Assembly (NCBI RefSeq): GCF_954871325.1
Contig: NC_088775.1
Span: 71,091,561 to 71,155,560 of the forward strand
Direction of reading: 5' to 3'
Length of the DNA stretch: 64,000 nt
Source: Gordionus sp. m RMFG-2023
Taxonomy: Eukaryota > Nematomorpha > Gordioida > Chordodea > Parachordodidae
The position numbers and the translations under genes are program-made. How positions within the stretch are numbered: the first letter of the stretch is position 1; the number at the start of each line of letters is the position of its first letter. Below are positions 1-9,904 of the stretch, piece after piece. The notes beneath the pieces are model-generated. The model had not been told where the DNA came from and made no database searches. It saw nothing but the letters and a program-made list of their open reading frames with translations.

Positions 1-227
1 TCCAAATTTTATAAATATAATTGAGTGTTTTGAAATTTGTTAATGTGTTTTTATATATTGAGATTCAAATTTTCTCAAAAATTAATCAGTACTTATCTAA
101 TATATCAGATACTTTTATACAGAAATATGACCTGACCTCTCATTTAATAAATAATAATATTTTAATACCCAAATATATAATATAATATAGCAAAATGAAA
201 TTATAAAGAATTATTTTCTTTTCTAAC
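1..227 (-). other. probable second mL65 intron, incomplete
   Basis: Starts with the donor GTTAG directly after exon 2. AT-rich; I could not recognise the next family segment in any frame, so the acceptor is probably outside the window. Confidence 0.4.
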
Positions 228-998
228 CTCTTTTAATGGATTTTCAATTCTTAAATTATATTCTAATTTTGAATTATAGTAAAGCATGTAAGTATTTTCT
301 GCAAACCAATAACCTAATTTTAAGTGTTTTTTGGGCCTTTTATAACCACCTCTATACCATGTATATTCCAAGTTAACATCATTTTCTAACTAATATAAAT
401 ATATTTTAAAAAATTTATGGATATTAACTATTGAGTTCAATAATATTGGATTATATAAAGTGCATAATGATAAGCAAATAGATGCAATTGATTTTATTAG
501 TTCTTGTGTTCTCAAATTATTTATATTGATAAGAGTGAGCGATTTTGGATATTTTTTATGTTTATAAATATAAATTATATTATCCTTCAATAATTTATGA
601 TTTATATCAATATTTCCTTTAAGAATAAGATTCTGATTGAATTCTTCATTAAAATAGTTATCAGGCAATTCTGCCACCAATTTGGTCTTTGTAATGTATT
701 GTATAAAAGATAAATTATCAGAACTTGCATTCCAATATGATGGTATGATAAATTGCCAATATTGAGGTTTTATTTCATTGATATGCTTAAGTTTGTTAGC
801 ATACCCATTATTTAGTAGCAATTGTTTGCTTCGTAAAATCCTTAAACCTTTATTTTCATATTTATTTTTAGGATTTTCTCGAACAGGATATAAAAAAGGG
901 GGGTATTCTGGAGACTCGGTATATTGATCGTTTATTAATGTTGATGAAAAATATCTTATAATGAATTTGAAATTAGATTTAATTTTTATTTGAAGCAT
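228..998 (-). CDS. mrps30: mitochondrial ribosomal protein mL65 (MRPS30/PDCD9-like), first two exons
   Basis: Structural protein of the mitochondrial ribosome. Exon 1 is 998-429 and exon 2 is 389-228, joined over a 39-nt intron. The ATG at 998 opens a basic, hydroxyl-rich presequence (MLQIKIKSNFKFIIRYFSST), as expected for mitochondrial import, followed by the family block SPEYPPF. Further matches recalled from the animal family are IQYITKTKLVAELP (human MRPS30 has a YFTKT..LSGLP block), a leucine-rich segment ending LYNPILLNSI, and across the splice EYTWYRGGYKRPKK (human has HFYWVRGGE-like residues). Exon 2 ends YNSKLEYNLRIENPLKE at a GT donor. About 244 residues are present, roughly half of the usual length, so the 3' exons should lie beyond the left edge. 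No disruption is seen in the two exons. Assignment is by recalled motifs, not a search. Confidence 0.68.
390..428 (-). other. 39-nt intron in mL65 gene
   Basis: Donor GTTAAT and acceptor ATATTAG. Without removal the frame stops at the TAG of the acceptor. Removal keeps frame and restores the family motif on the far side (LNSI joined to LENDVNLEYTWYRGG). It is extremely short for an animal intron, but the size recurs at 29390-29430 and, inside a transposon, at 44397-44439. Confidence 0.62.
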
Positions 999-1520
999 GT
1001 AATTATAAAAAAATAAAGTGAAAAGTTTAAGATGTTATCACATGTGAAGATGACAGATGTGAAATTTAGTATTGTTTTTCATTTCACCTATTTAATTTCC
1101 TATTTTGTGGTTCATTTTAACTAAATATTTAAGTTTAAATTTTAGATATTTCACTCAATAAATCAATTATAAATAAGTTTATACAAATAAAAGTAAAAAA
1201 ATAAGAAAAAAGCATAATTAGAAAAAGATATTTTAAAATATTTTAATTATTACTTTACAGAGTTTAACATAGACTGTAATATAAATAAAGCCCATAGGGG
1301 CCAAAATTTGTGGTCATGCCTGTATAAGGCCCATGAATTCTTTTTAAGCTCAGTTCTAAAAAAAAGCCCACATCATTTTTAATAAATAACGAAAACCAGA
1401 CGCATCAAAAATTATAGTGTAGGATCAGGCTCATGAAAATTTAAAATAGCCTGGCAAACTAAAAATATGGCTTATAAAGAATGATATTGAAAAATTTCCA
1501 AGCCGCGACTATGATAATAA
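999..1520. other. upstream region of mL65 with degenerate repeat
   Basis: No gene seen. Upstream of the mL65 start there is an imperfect pair CACATGTG / CAGATGTG around 1039-1062, which could be a promoter element, but this is only inference. From about 1285 the sequence has scattered AAGCCC and GGCC pieces like decayed members of the GGCCCGG MITE family. Confidence 0.3.
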
Positions 1521-1640
1521 CAGCGGCGTCGTTAGCCTTTGCAATCTCAAGGGGCTCAACTAAAAAAAACTTTACCCCGATACTCCCCATTTGCGGGAGT
1601 TCGGCCCGCTTTCGCCCGGCCTTCGGCTGGGTTTATATTA
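1521..1640 (+). repeat. hAT end remnant with GAA-loop hairpins
   Basis: Begins CAGCGGCGTCGTTAGCC, a hAT-like end, and continues with text homologous to 22477-22575 (CTCAAGGGGCTCAACTA against CTCAGGGGACTCAACTA). The GC-rich part at about 1585-1632 read on the minus strand contains GCCGAAGGC followed by a GGGCCGAA stretch, the same hairpin module found inside larger hAT elements at 4303, 39908 and 49907. The opposite terminus is not clear. Confidence 0.45.
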
Positions 1641-3149
1641 ATATATTATACTATTTACATATTTTAAAATTTATTATATTATGCATACAAAATAAACTAG
1701 CATATAAATAATTAAAACAATATAAGACATTTCTAAAAATATTATTTTTTAATACAAAATCCATTTATTACAGTATAAAATATTTTCAAATGTGATATAA
1801 AAAAATTTTGCGTCTAAAAAATTACAAGTGATAAAAAATGTTACTTAATTCATACATATGCCTCAATTGATAATGGTTTTTAATAATTACATATTATAAA
1901 ATTAGCAACTAACATTGATAAAAGATCAAGAAACTAATATAACACTCTGTTACCATTTTTAGACAATGTTTTATAGAATGAACTAATAAGGAAAAATTTA
2001 TAGGCCTAACCAAATCAACAATTCTTGGAGAAGAGAATATAAACGACCAATCCAAATCATAAAATTATATGGTGGTTAGAGCTTCCTCTTAAATGACATG
2101 ATGGAAGTTAGATAAGTAAATGAGAAAAAAATTGTAAGATATTAAATTTCTAAAAGATTAACTTCCATTTTTAATGATATATAAACAACTACACAGTTGA
2201 CCATTATTGCTTGTAAAATATGCAATCATATGCTCTCAGCAGCTGTAATAATAATCTTAAATTACATAGCCACACAAATAATAGATGCTGGTTAATTTGT
2301 AGTCATAGCCATAACACTCACTATATTAACTTATATCAGAATTTATTATGCTAGATAAATTGATAAAACAAAAACAAAAAAATATTTAGAAGAAATTATG
2401 CAAATGTATTGAAGCCTTAAGTTATTTACAAGGCAGGGATGCCATATTAGAAATGAAACATTTTGTAAATATAAAATAAAAAGTAGAGTGATATGATATG
2501 AAAAAAGAAATTAATTAAGATTTTATATATTATTGTCGCACTACCTCTAGTTGGTATATTATATCTTAAAATAGTAGCAGTTTGTAATAATATCAAAAAT
2601 ATACTAGTATTTAAAATATAACTCAAAACTGTTTTTCAAATAAGAAAAAAATAGCTTTCCTAAAAATACGTAAATAAGAGAAAAAATTTTCTAATTTATT
2701 ACATTCATACTGGGATAAATAATAAGATGTTAAATTTCAAATAATATTTTAAATAAATAGATGGCGTTAAATATTTAAAAGCAATTTATTACTTATATTA
2801 ATTATCAAATCATTTATTAATAAAATTTATTAAAATATTAACTGTAATATATAATATAACTGTCAAATACGTTTGTAAAAGTGGTATTTAACCTAATATT
2901 TTATAACCAATTATATCTAATAGAGGATTGAAAACTATATGTTTACTTACTTTTTATAAATAAATCTCTTATACTTATTTGGATTTGGACCTTGAAAATA
3001 ATTTTAAGAAGAGGCATGGTAATTAAATTTAAATATCAATAATATAGTTGATTAGTGATTTTGAATTCGGCTAATTACAAAATTAAATTTGTTAATTTTC
3101 AATTAATATTTATTAAAAAATTTCCAATTTCTATTAAATATACCAAAAA
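1641..3149. other. no gene recognised
   Basis: AT-rich sequence with no protein motif, RNA gene or terminal repeat that I can support. Confidence 0.5.
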
Positions 3150-4416
3150 CGTGCTGCTGCTAGTTGCATCAAGATTATTTTCCTATAGCTCACTACTTTG
3201 CAGAAATTTATAAAAACCAAATTTAGATTTGGTTCAGGTTAATGAGTTGGCGGAAAATATATATGAACAGGTAGATACAATAAGAATGAATGTAGATGAA
3301 TATTTTCATAATATTTATATAGACGTTGAATCGAAAGCTAAATTTTATGATATAACACTAATTAAACCTCGTCTAGCACCTAGGCAATTATTGGGATGTA
3401 AAATAAATATTGGCTCAACTGAAGAATATTATAAAATTCCATTTTCACCCCATTCTTAGATACTTTTTTATAGCAAATAAAAGTACGGTTTTTAGGTAAA
3501 AAAAACAAGTCTTTAGCAATCTTCAAGTTTTATTACCCAAAGATCTTTTATCGTTTTCTAATGTCACTATTGGTAAAATTAAATATTTAGCAAGATTTTA
3601 TTCCTATGATATTGATACTGAAATAAATTTAATCATTGAATTGAAATTGTGGTATAAATATTTACTACGTTTAGCTATTTTACCTGAGCATGCTATTGAT
3701 GCGCTCAATCGGTGTAAAGAAACCTTGGCTCAATTTCCTAATATTTTGAAGTTGTTTTATATTCTTGCATGTTTGCCTATTGCAACATGTACGAATGAAA
3801 CGACTTTTTACAACTTGAGAAGGTTGTAAACATATTTACGAAGTACTACATCCGAATCTCGGCTAAATGGGTTAGCTCTGTTAAATATCCACAGAGATTT
3901 GGTTCCAACGACAAACAAAATTCTTGATGAATTGGCAACATTCCCACGAAAATTAAAAACCACATTATAATTATAGTATTTAATAAAATTTTTTATATAA
4001 TATTGTATTTGAAAAGAAGTTATAAAAACTTGTTTTTTAAATTATTTTCTAGTCAATATTTTATACACACCACATTACTATTAGTATTTTCAATAAAAAA
4101 AATTATATTCTACTTATATTGTATGAGAATTTAAGCTGAGGCTAGTTTTTAAAGCAAATTTTATAAAAAAAATGACATTAAACTTTATTTAAACTTTACA
4201 TTTAAAAAACTTCATTAAATCCTAACTTAAATAAAAAATAGGCTTGTAATATCCATAAGCACAAATTAGTAAATAATAGTTAAAAATAGAAATATAATTA
4301 TTATTAAGACCCGCCGAAGGCAGGGGAAAAGCTGGCTGAAGACCAGGTAAAAAGGGTTTAGGGGCGAAGCCACAAACCCCCCCCCCCCCCCCAAGAAAAT
4401 CTTGGATACGCCACTG
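3150..4416 (+). mobile_element. ZMYM1-type hAT transposon copy 1, 3' part, inactive
   Basis: Transposase remains on the plus strand. 3235-3459 gives ELAENIYEQ through PRLAPRQL and STEEYYKI, the block before the third catalytic region of ZMYM1/DUF4371-like hAT transposases. 3641-3970 gives the hAT dimerisation region: LPIATCTNETTFYNLRRL, then a TAA at 3827, then TYLRSTTSESRLNGLALL. The N-terminal zinc finger and first catalytic regions are missing. The right end GGATACGCCACTG (to 4416) is the reverse complement of a CAGTGGCGTATCC terminus. 4303-4375 holds GAA-loop hairpins and then a run of C. The left end is not visible. It is paralogous to 34741-40018 over its whole length. The right end abuts LINE sequence, so it probably jumped into that LINE. 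Confidence 0.75.
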
Positions 4417-5240
4417 GCTAGGACGGAGTGGGCAAAATCCATGACAACCACAACAATATTTCCGATATCTGTAAAACAGAAGGATTGGGATTTACCACTT
4501 GTGAAAAACTCCGTTGATTACCTTATTTCAAGTCTTTCACCTTTGGCTAGGTCCACATTCATTGAACTTATCAAAAATCGGAGATATGAATTCCTAGATG
4601 TTATTCCATCTAGTCATCTTAAACTTGAATTGGACACGAGCTTAGCTATGCTTTATGTAACAGGCTCAACATTCCTTTTTCATTACCATATAAATGCAGC
4701 AAATGTCATACTGATAATGACAATATGGCGCTTCATCCTTTACAATGCAATCATAATCCCGGTCGGAAAACCCGACACTCGAGGTGCAATCTAATCACAT
4801 CTCTTGCACTTAGGTCAGCTGGTTTTCCTACCTCATTGGAGGCTTCTGGTCTATTTCCCGATGGTAGGCGTCCTAATGGAGTTACACGAATTCCATGGTC
4901 ATATGGAAAGTTTCTGATGTAATTTTTCTTGTTTGGACACGAACTCTCCTTCCAATTTTAACGAGGATGCTCTGAACAGAGCTCAAAATTTTAAGATCAC
5001 CAAGTATAGCGCTGATTCTTCTAATTACATATTCGTACCAATCATCTGCTCCACTTTAACAACATATGGTGATTTGGCTAAAAAGTTTTTTAAATACGTT
5101 GGCCGCCTAATCAGGAAAATTTCTGGAGAACCTCGGGAAGGCTTTTACTTAAGACAGAGGATCGCAATAGCTATTCTTAAGACTAATTATGTTTGTTTTA
5201 TCAATTCGATCTCTCCCGATGATTAGAGGAACAGGATTTT
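4417..5240 (+). mobile_element. LINE 3' part with C-terminal CCHC/PD-type region
   Basis: The end of a LINE ORF2-like protein whose relatives are common in cnidarians and sponges. QKDWDLPLVKNSVDYLI at about 4480 matches the block after the RT thumb. A shift of frame near 4680 brings a CHTDNDNMALH...C...RHSR region, then SLEASGLFPDGRRPNG and IPWSYGK (about 4830-4915). Another shift at about 4920 leads to DTNSPSNFNEDALNRAQNFK, then GEPREGFYLRQRIAIAI. In the family the PNG here is PDG, followed about 14 residues later by D. That pattern resembles the REL-like endonuclease motif of R2-type LINEs (my inference), and the Asp is replaced by Asn in this copy. The RT core is absent. The element is dead. 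Confidence 0.65.
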
Positions 5241-5909
5241 GAATAATTGTGCTGGTTTCGCATTTATTTATTTTGTATTTTACATTAATATATTATTTAT
5301 AATATTGTCTTTTTGTTATTATGATTTTTATTTATTTATCGTTTACTAACTATTTACTTCATTAATTGTACTTTATTCAATATTTTTTTAACGTGTCTCA
5401 AAATACTAAAAATATTTAAATTTATATCAAATAAAACACTATTATTACTAAAATTTCATTCAATATATGTTTACAATTATTATTTTCTAGAGTTATACAT
5501 TTACTATCTGAATGTTGACCAAGGCAGCAACTAGGAATTATGTCTCAGGGGAGCTCTGGGGTATAGCAATTTCTTTGGTCATATTTCGATCATAAATTGC
5601 AAACAATCAGATACAACTGGAAATTGCATATTTCAATTAATCATTGGTGAATAAACAGAATATACTATGAACTAGGTGATTAATAAAAATATGCAATATA
5701 TTATATCAAAATATAAATATTTAGTAAATAACTAAATTTGGTAATATTAATCAAAATTTATATAATATTTAAAATTTATGTAATAACAAGGTTAATTTAG
5801 AAATTATATGACATAAAAACGTTCAAAAGGGGAAATCAGTAATTCATTAAAGGCGAAAATATTTTTAGGGGATCACTATACCCCCCCCCCCCACCCACCA
5901 TCCGTTATT
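5241..5909. other. AT-rich, with an unidentified short repeat
   Basis: No gene. 5525-5575 is less AT-rich (GGCAGCAACTAGG, CAGGGGAGCTCTGG), and the stretch closes with a 12-C run at 5881. This could be the two ends of a small hAT-like element, but I cannot pair the termini. Confidence 0.25.
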
Positions 5910-6929
5910 TTTCAGTTGTTGTATCTCTTGATTTATATGTATAAACGCGAAAATTTAAATATATATCATAATTAATTATAATTTATCATTTACTTTTGAA
6001 ATTGAAATTTAATTTTCAATTTGTAATTTATATTTTCAATTTGTATTATAAACCTAAATCATCTGGTATAAATTTTTTAAAATGTTATCGCAAATGGATA
6101 TCCAAATCAATGTAAGTGAGTTAGACAATTATGATATTAATGAAATGGAAGGTGCACTGGAAAAAAATGTTCTTGATAATAATAATACAAATTTTCCATT
6201 TTTTGAAGAATATTTTCAAATTAATGTAAAAACAAAAGGCGCAAATTTATTTGTTTAAAATGTAAAAAAAATGTATCCTTAAATAAATCTTGCAGCTATA
6301 ACCTCAAAAAACACCTAAAGATAATTGTCATTTTTAAAATCTAATAGTATTTTTATTTTGTAAGAATTTTTATGCCAACAGTTTAAAGATAGAAAAACTT
6401 CATAATAATTTTGGTATAGGGAAGACTCCAAAAGTTCAATTCAATTCAAGCTAAATTGATTAATAATATTGCACATGCCAATATTTCTCAGAAACTGTCT
6501 GATAATTGTCGATTTTATAATTAATACAGTTCAGTCAATATCATTGGTTGATAATCCAATCCCCTATACAACTATTTTTTGTCGCCAGAAACTAATGATT
6601 GAGATAGCAGACAAAGATGTAGTTAGAACCATAAAAAGATCCACTGATAATTTTTTTTGAAATATATTAATATATTAGAAAAGACGCGTTTTTTAAATAG
6701 AAAAATACAAATGAGCATTTTTGAAAATTTTTCTTATATGAAAAATATGTATATAAAATTAAATACTACCTTTCCCTAAAGTGCTAGAGTTGAAAAATTA
6801 TTTAGTAAGGTGAAACTTATACTTTTTGATAGTCGCTCATTACTTGGGGATGATAGTATAGAAATGATTTTATTATTAAAATGCAACAAAATAAATAAAA
6901 AATGAATATTGTGCCATAATTTTTTTTAA

Positions 6930-9231
6930 CATTCAATTTTTTATTAAAATTCATATACAAATATGATAAAATATTATTATTCAAAAATTAACATTATAAT
7001 ATAAAGAATATAATAAAATATGTCATATATAAGTTTAAGTTAAAAAAAAGAAGATTGATACAAATGTATTATTTTATAAAAAGAAAAAACATTAAAAAAT
7101 ATATCAAGTAGCGAGGTCGGGTGTTTTAAATATTTGATAATTAGATCTAATTATAGATACGGCGATTTCCTGCTTAAGTTTATAAAATGGAGAAAGGTAT
7201 GATTTTTTTATTGATTTGGATATTATTTTGAAGAGATCTAATGCCGCTTGTCTAAAAGAGCAGTTTGATGTAGCTGCTATGGGAACAAAGTGGTTGTCAC
7301 ACAATATGTGTGTATTTTATATATTTTAGAGATTCGGCTCTGTTTAGGGAATCATGCGAATTATTAGATGGGGCCATGGGATCAATGCAGGTAAAATCTC
7401 ACATTAAATGCTTTCCCATTAAAAAAGGTACGATTGTTTTGCCGTCAGGGCGTTTTTTATCTAAAAAAGATGTTGGTTCTAAAATACAGGGAAAATTGGC
7501 TATATTTAAAAAGAAGCTACTATTGTATTTATTTTATCATGTCGGCTGATTTTTGAAATAAATTTACAATGGAGAGCGTGTCTCCCATACGCGTCTGCCG
7601 ATTGATTGCATTTAATGCAAATATATTGGTTTAGGAAAGGTATGCCCAAGCGTAAATTAATTGCATAACGAAAAGCGTGTTATCTATTAGCTGGTTATTT
7701 AAAATGCTGGGATATGAATCTAACCATTCATGGCCAGAGTTGTTGAAATTAAGTGATCTTAGGAGGGATTTATATTGGTGATCATCGCTCAAGTTGAGGT
7801 AAGCTAAGGAACGAGATACCAATCCTTGATTCCAATCTTTTTGTTACGTTGAATCTGGTGGGGCTGTGTTTGGTAAGACATTAATATTCCAACAACGTAA
7901 GGCTTCATCTAATAAATTATCTTTATCGATGGTAATAATTTGTGAGGTAATATTTTTTACTGATAAGGTTGATGAGATGAAGGAAACAAGAGCTATACTT
8001 AATGCCGATCTTAGGCCTAGTCCTCCGGATTTACAAGGGAGAGTTGCTTGAAGCCATGAGCTAGAATCGAGTTTGATGTTTAATAACTCTGTCATCATTT
8101 GTAGTATCTTTTGTTCGTATTCTTTTAAAAGAATTTCAAAATAGAAGGCACCAGATGTTCTTAAACAATACTGGATTTGTGGTATTAAAAGGGCGTTTTT
8201 GAGAATGTAATATGCTTGATGGATGGGTAATTTTTTTAAGATCGATAGTTTGGGGAATAGTGATTGAAGGTGATTATTTAAAAAATTAAAAACTCCCTCT
8301 ACACCTCCAAATGGGGCTCCTAATATACTGAAATCTTGTAAGGTATCCTTCTAAAGTTATCTAATATGGTGTCTGTTGGAGGCGGAGAAGAATAAATTTC
8401 ACATTTATTTATATTTAAGGATAAATTAAATTCATCAAAGTGTTTGTTGATTATATCTAGACAATTCTGGATTGAAGAAATGGTCTTCGATTTAGTACAA
8501 TCGTCAAGGTACCAAACATGTAGATTGAGTTTGCATGAGAGAGCAATATCACTTATTAGGTGTTTAAGGGTATAGCAAAAAGTAGTGATCCTAATGGGTC
8601 ACCCTGTTAGAGGCTTTCTGCAGAATTAATAATATAATCATTAAATTTGAGTAAGGAAGTAATGCCATAGCTAAGATGGGTAATTATGGTAGTCAGGGAA
8701 TGTTTCCAAGATAGTATCGATCATTTTATTCCTATTAATTAAATTAAAGGCATTGGATATGTCTAGTTTTGCTATATAATCTTCAGGTTTGAGGTTGGAT
8801 AAAGCTAGTCGACTGCAATGGATTGCGACTTCACAGCCTCCTTTTACTCCAGATCCCACTTGGTAAGGAGCTAAGCTCAAGGTTATTGTAGATTTGAGTC
8901 GATTACAAGTGATTTTTGAAATGGTTCGTTGTTAGAAAATTCCAATAGCTGTTGGGCGCACTTGATTTTCAGCTTTTTCAAGAGCAATTAGTCGAGCACC
9001 AAAGATTATTGGTGCTAATTTATGTAGTAATTTCCCGTTGATAATAAGATTAAAAATTTTCGTTAAAGAATTAAAGAAATTCGGAACTGTCTAAACCCAA
9101 GAGGTCGATAATAAATGATGGTCGAAGGTAATCCAGTCCTGGAGCAGAATCGTTTAATAGCGTTTAAGGCTTCTCCGGGAATGATATTTATCTTTGAATG
9201 TTATAGGCAGTGTTTGAGGAGTGTATTTGGG
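6930..9231 (-). mobile_element. LINE with WYLDD reverse transcriptase, decayed
   Basis: Runs right to left. 8880-8671 gives LSLAPYQVGSGVKGGCEVAI and KLDISNAFNLINRNKM (an RT palm block). About 8610 carries QGDPLG and 8520-8490 HVWYLDDCTKS, the catalytic box in its YLDD form. 8098-7850 gives LPCKSGGLGLRSAL. 7304-7111 gives SPFYKLKQEIAVSIIRSNYQ, the C-terminal end seen also at 5130-5200. Several frame breaks and stops separate these blocks. No N-terminal endonuclease is visible. This is the same family as 4417-5240. It lies within the 3' tail of a BED-type hAT, so it arrived later than that element. Confidence 0.72.
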
Positions 9232-9470
9232 GCTCGGATAAAATAATATCCATATCAATAAAAAAATCATACCTTTCTCCATTTTATAAACTTAAGCAGA
9301 AAATCGCCGTATCTATAATTAAATCTAATTATCAAATATTTAAAACATCATGGGCCGACCTCGCCACTTGATATTTTTTTAAAAAAATGTTATTACTTTT
9401 TATAAAAATATACATTTGTATCAATCTTTATTTTATTATATTTGTATATGAATTTTAATAAAAAATTAGT
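9232..9470 (+). mobile_element. LINE 3' tail in opposite orientation
   Basis: Reverse complement of the 3' end of the neighbouring LINE (6930-7215), with about 90% identity by eye from AAAATAATATCC through ACTTGATAT to TATTTGTATATGAATTTTAA. A stretch of about 70 bp present on the left side is missing here. The two LINE pieces therefore have their 3' ends facing outward. Confidence 0.68.
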
Positions 9471-9904
9471 TATTTTTATTACATAAATTATAGTCTTTTA
9501 CATAAATTTTTTTATAATCAAAACTATCTATATTTAAATATTTATAAATGTTGATTTTTATGTATTACATACTATGCAGTTATATTATCAGCAAAAAATA
9601 ATATAAATTTATTTCTAAATTCATTTATAAAAATTAACCAAAGTTACCTTTTAAAAATAGTAGATAATAGCGCGCTATATTTTTTGATGGGTAGCGATAG
9701 CGGTAGCGTACTCCTTTTTTGACGATAGCGGTAGCGTGCTACTTTTAAAAGTTGGCTTTTACAACTCTGATATATATGTCATATTAGCTGACACTTCCAT
9801 GCCTTCCAGGCCAATAATAATTCACCCTCCCTTTTTAGATATTTATCCCCTTCCTTATAAAAAATTACTTTACCCATCATCTTCTCCCCCCCCCCCCCCC
9901 CCAC

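Larger units (their letters stand above)
5910..9772 (+). mobile_element. BED-finger hAT, copy 1, split by LINE insertion
   Basis: Same family as the complete copy at 43991-45238. Here 6082-6255 gives LSQMDIQINVSELDNYDINE and EEYFQINVKTKG, the counterpart of MASPMDIQILESDSD in the other copy. 6720-6900 gives the C-terminal block, where SSASVERLFSK of the other copy appears as SARVEKLFSK. The 3' tail of the family is interrupted near 6904-6930 and resumes near 9471; the text from 9535 to 9772 matches 45010-45238. It ends in the same AGCGCGCTA/AGCGGTAGCG subterminal repeats and the terminus TTTTACAACTCTG. The left end near 5910 (CAGTTGTTG) is eroded and no target duplication is visible. Confidence 0.7.
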
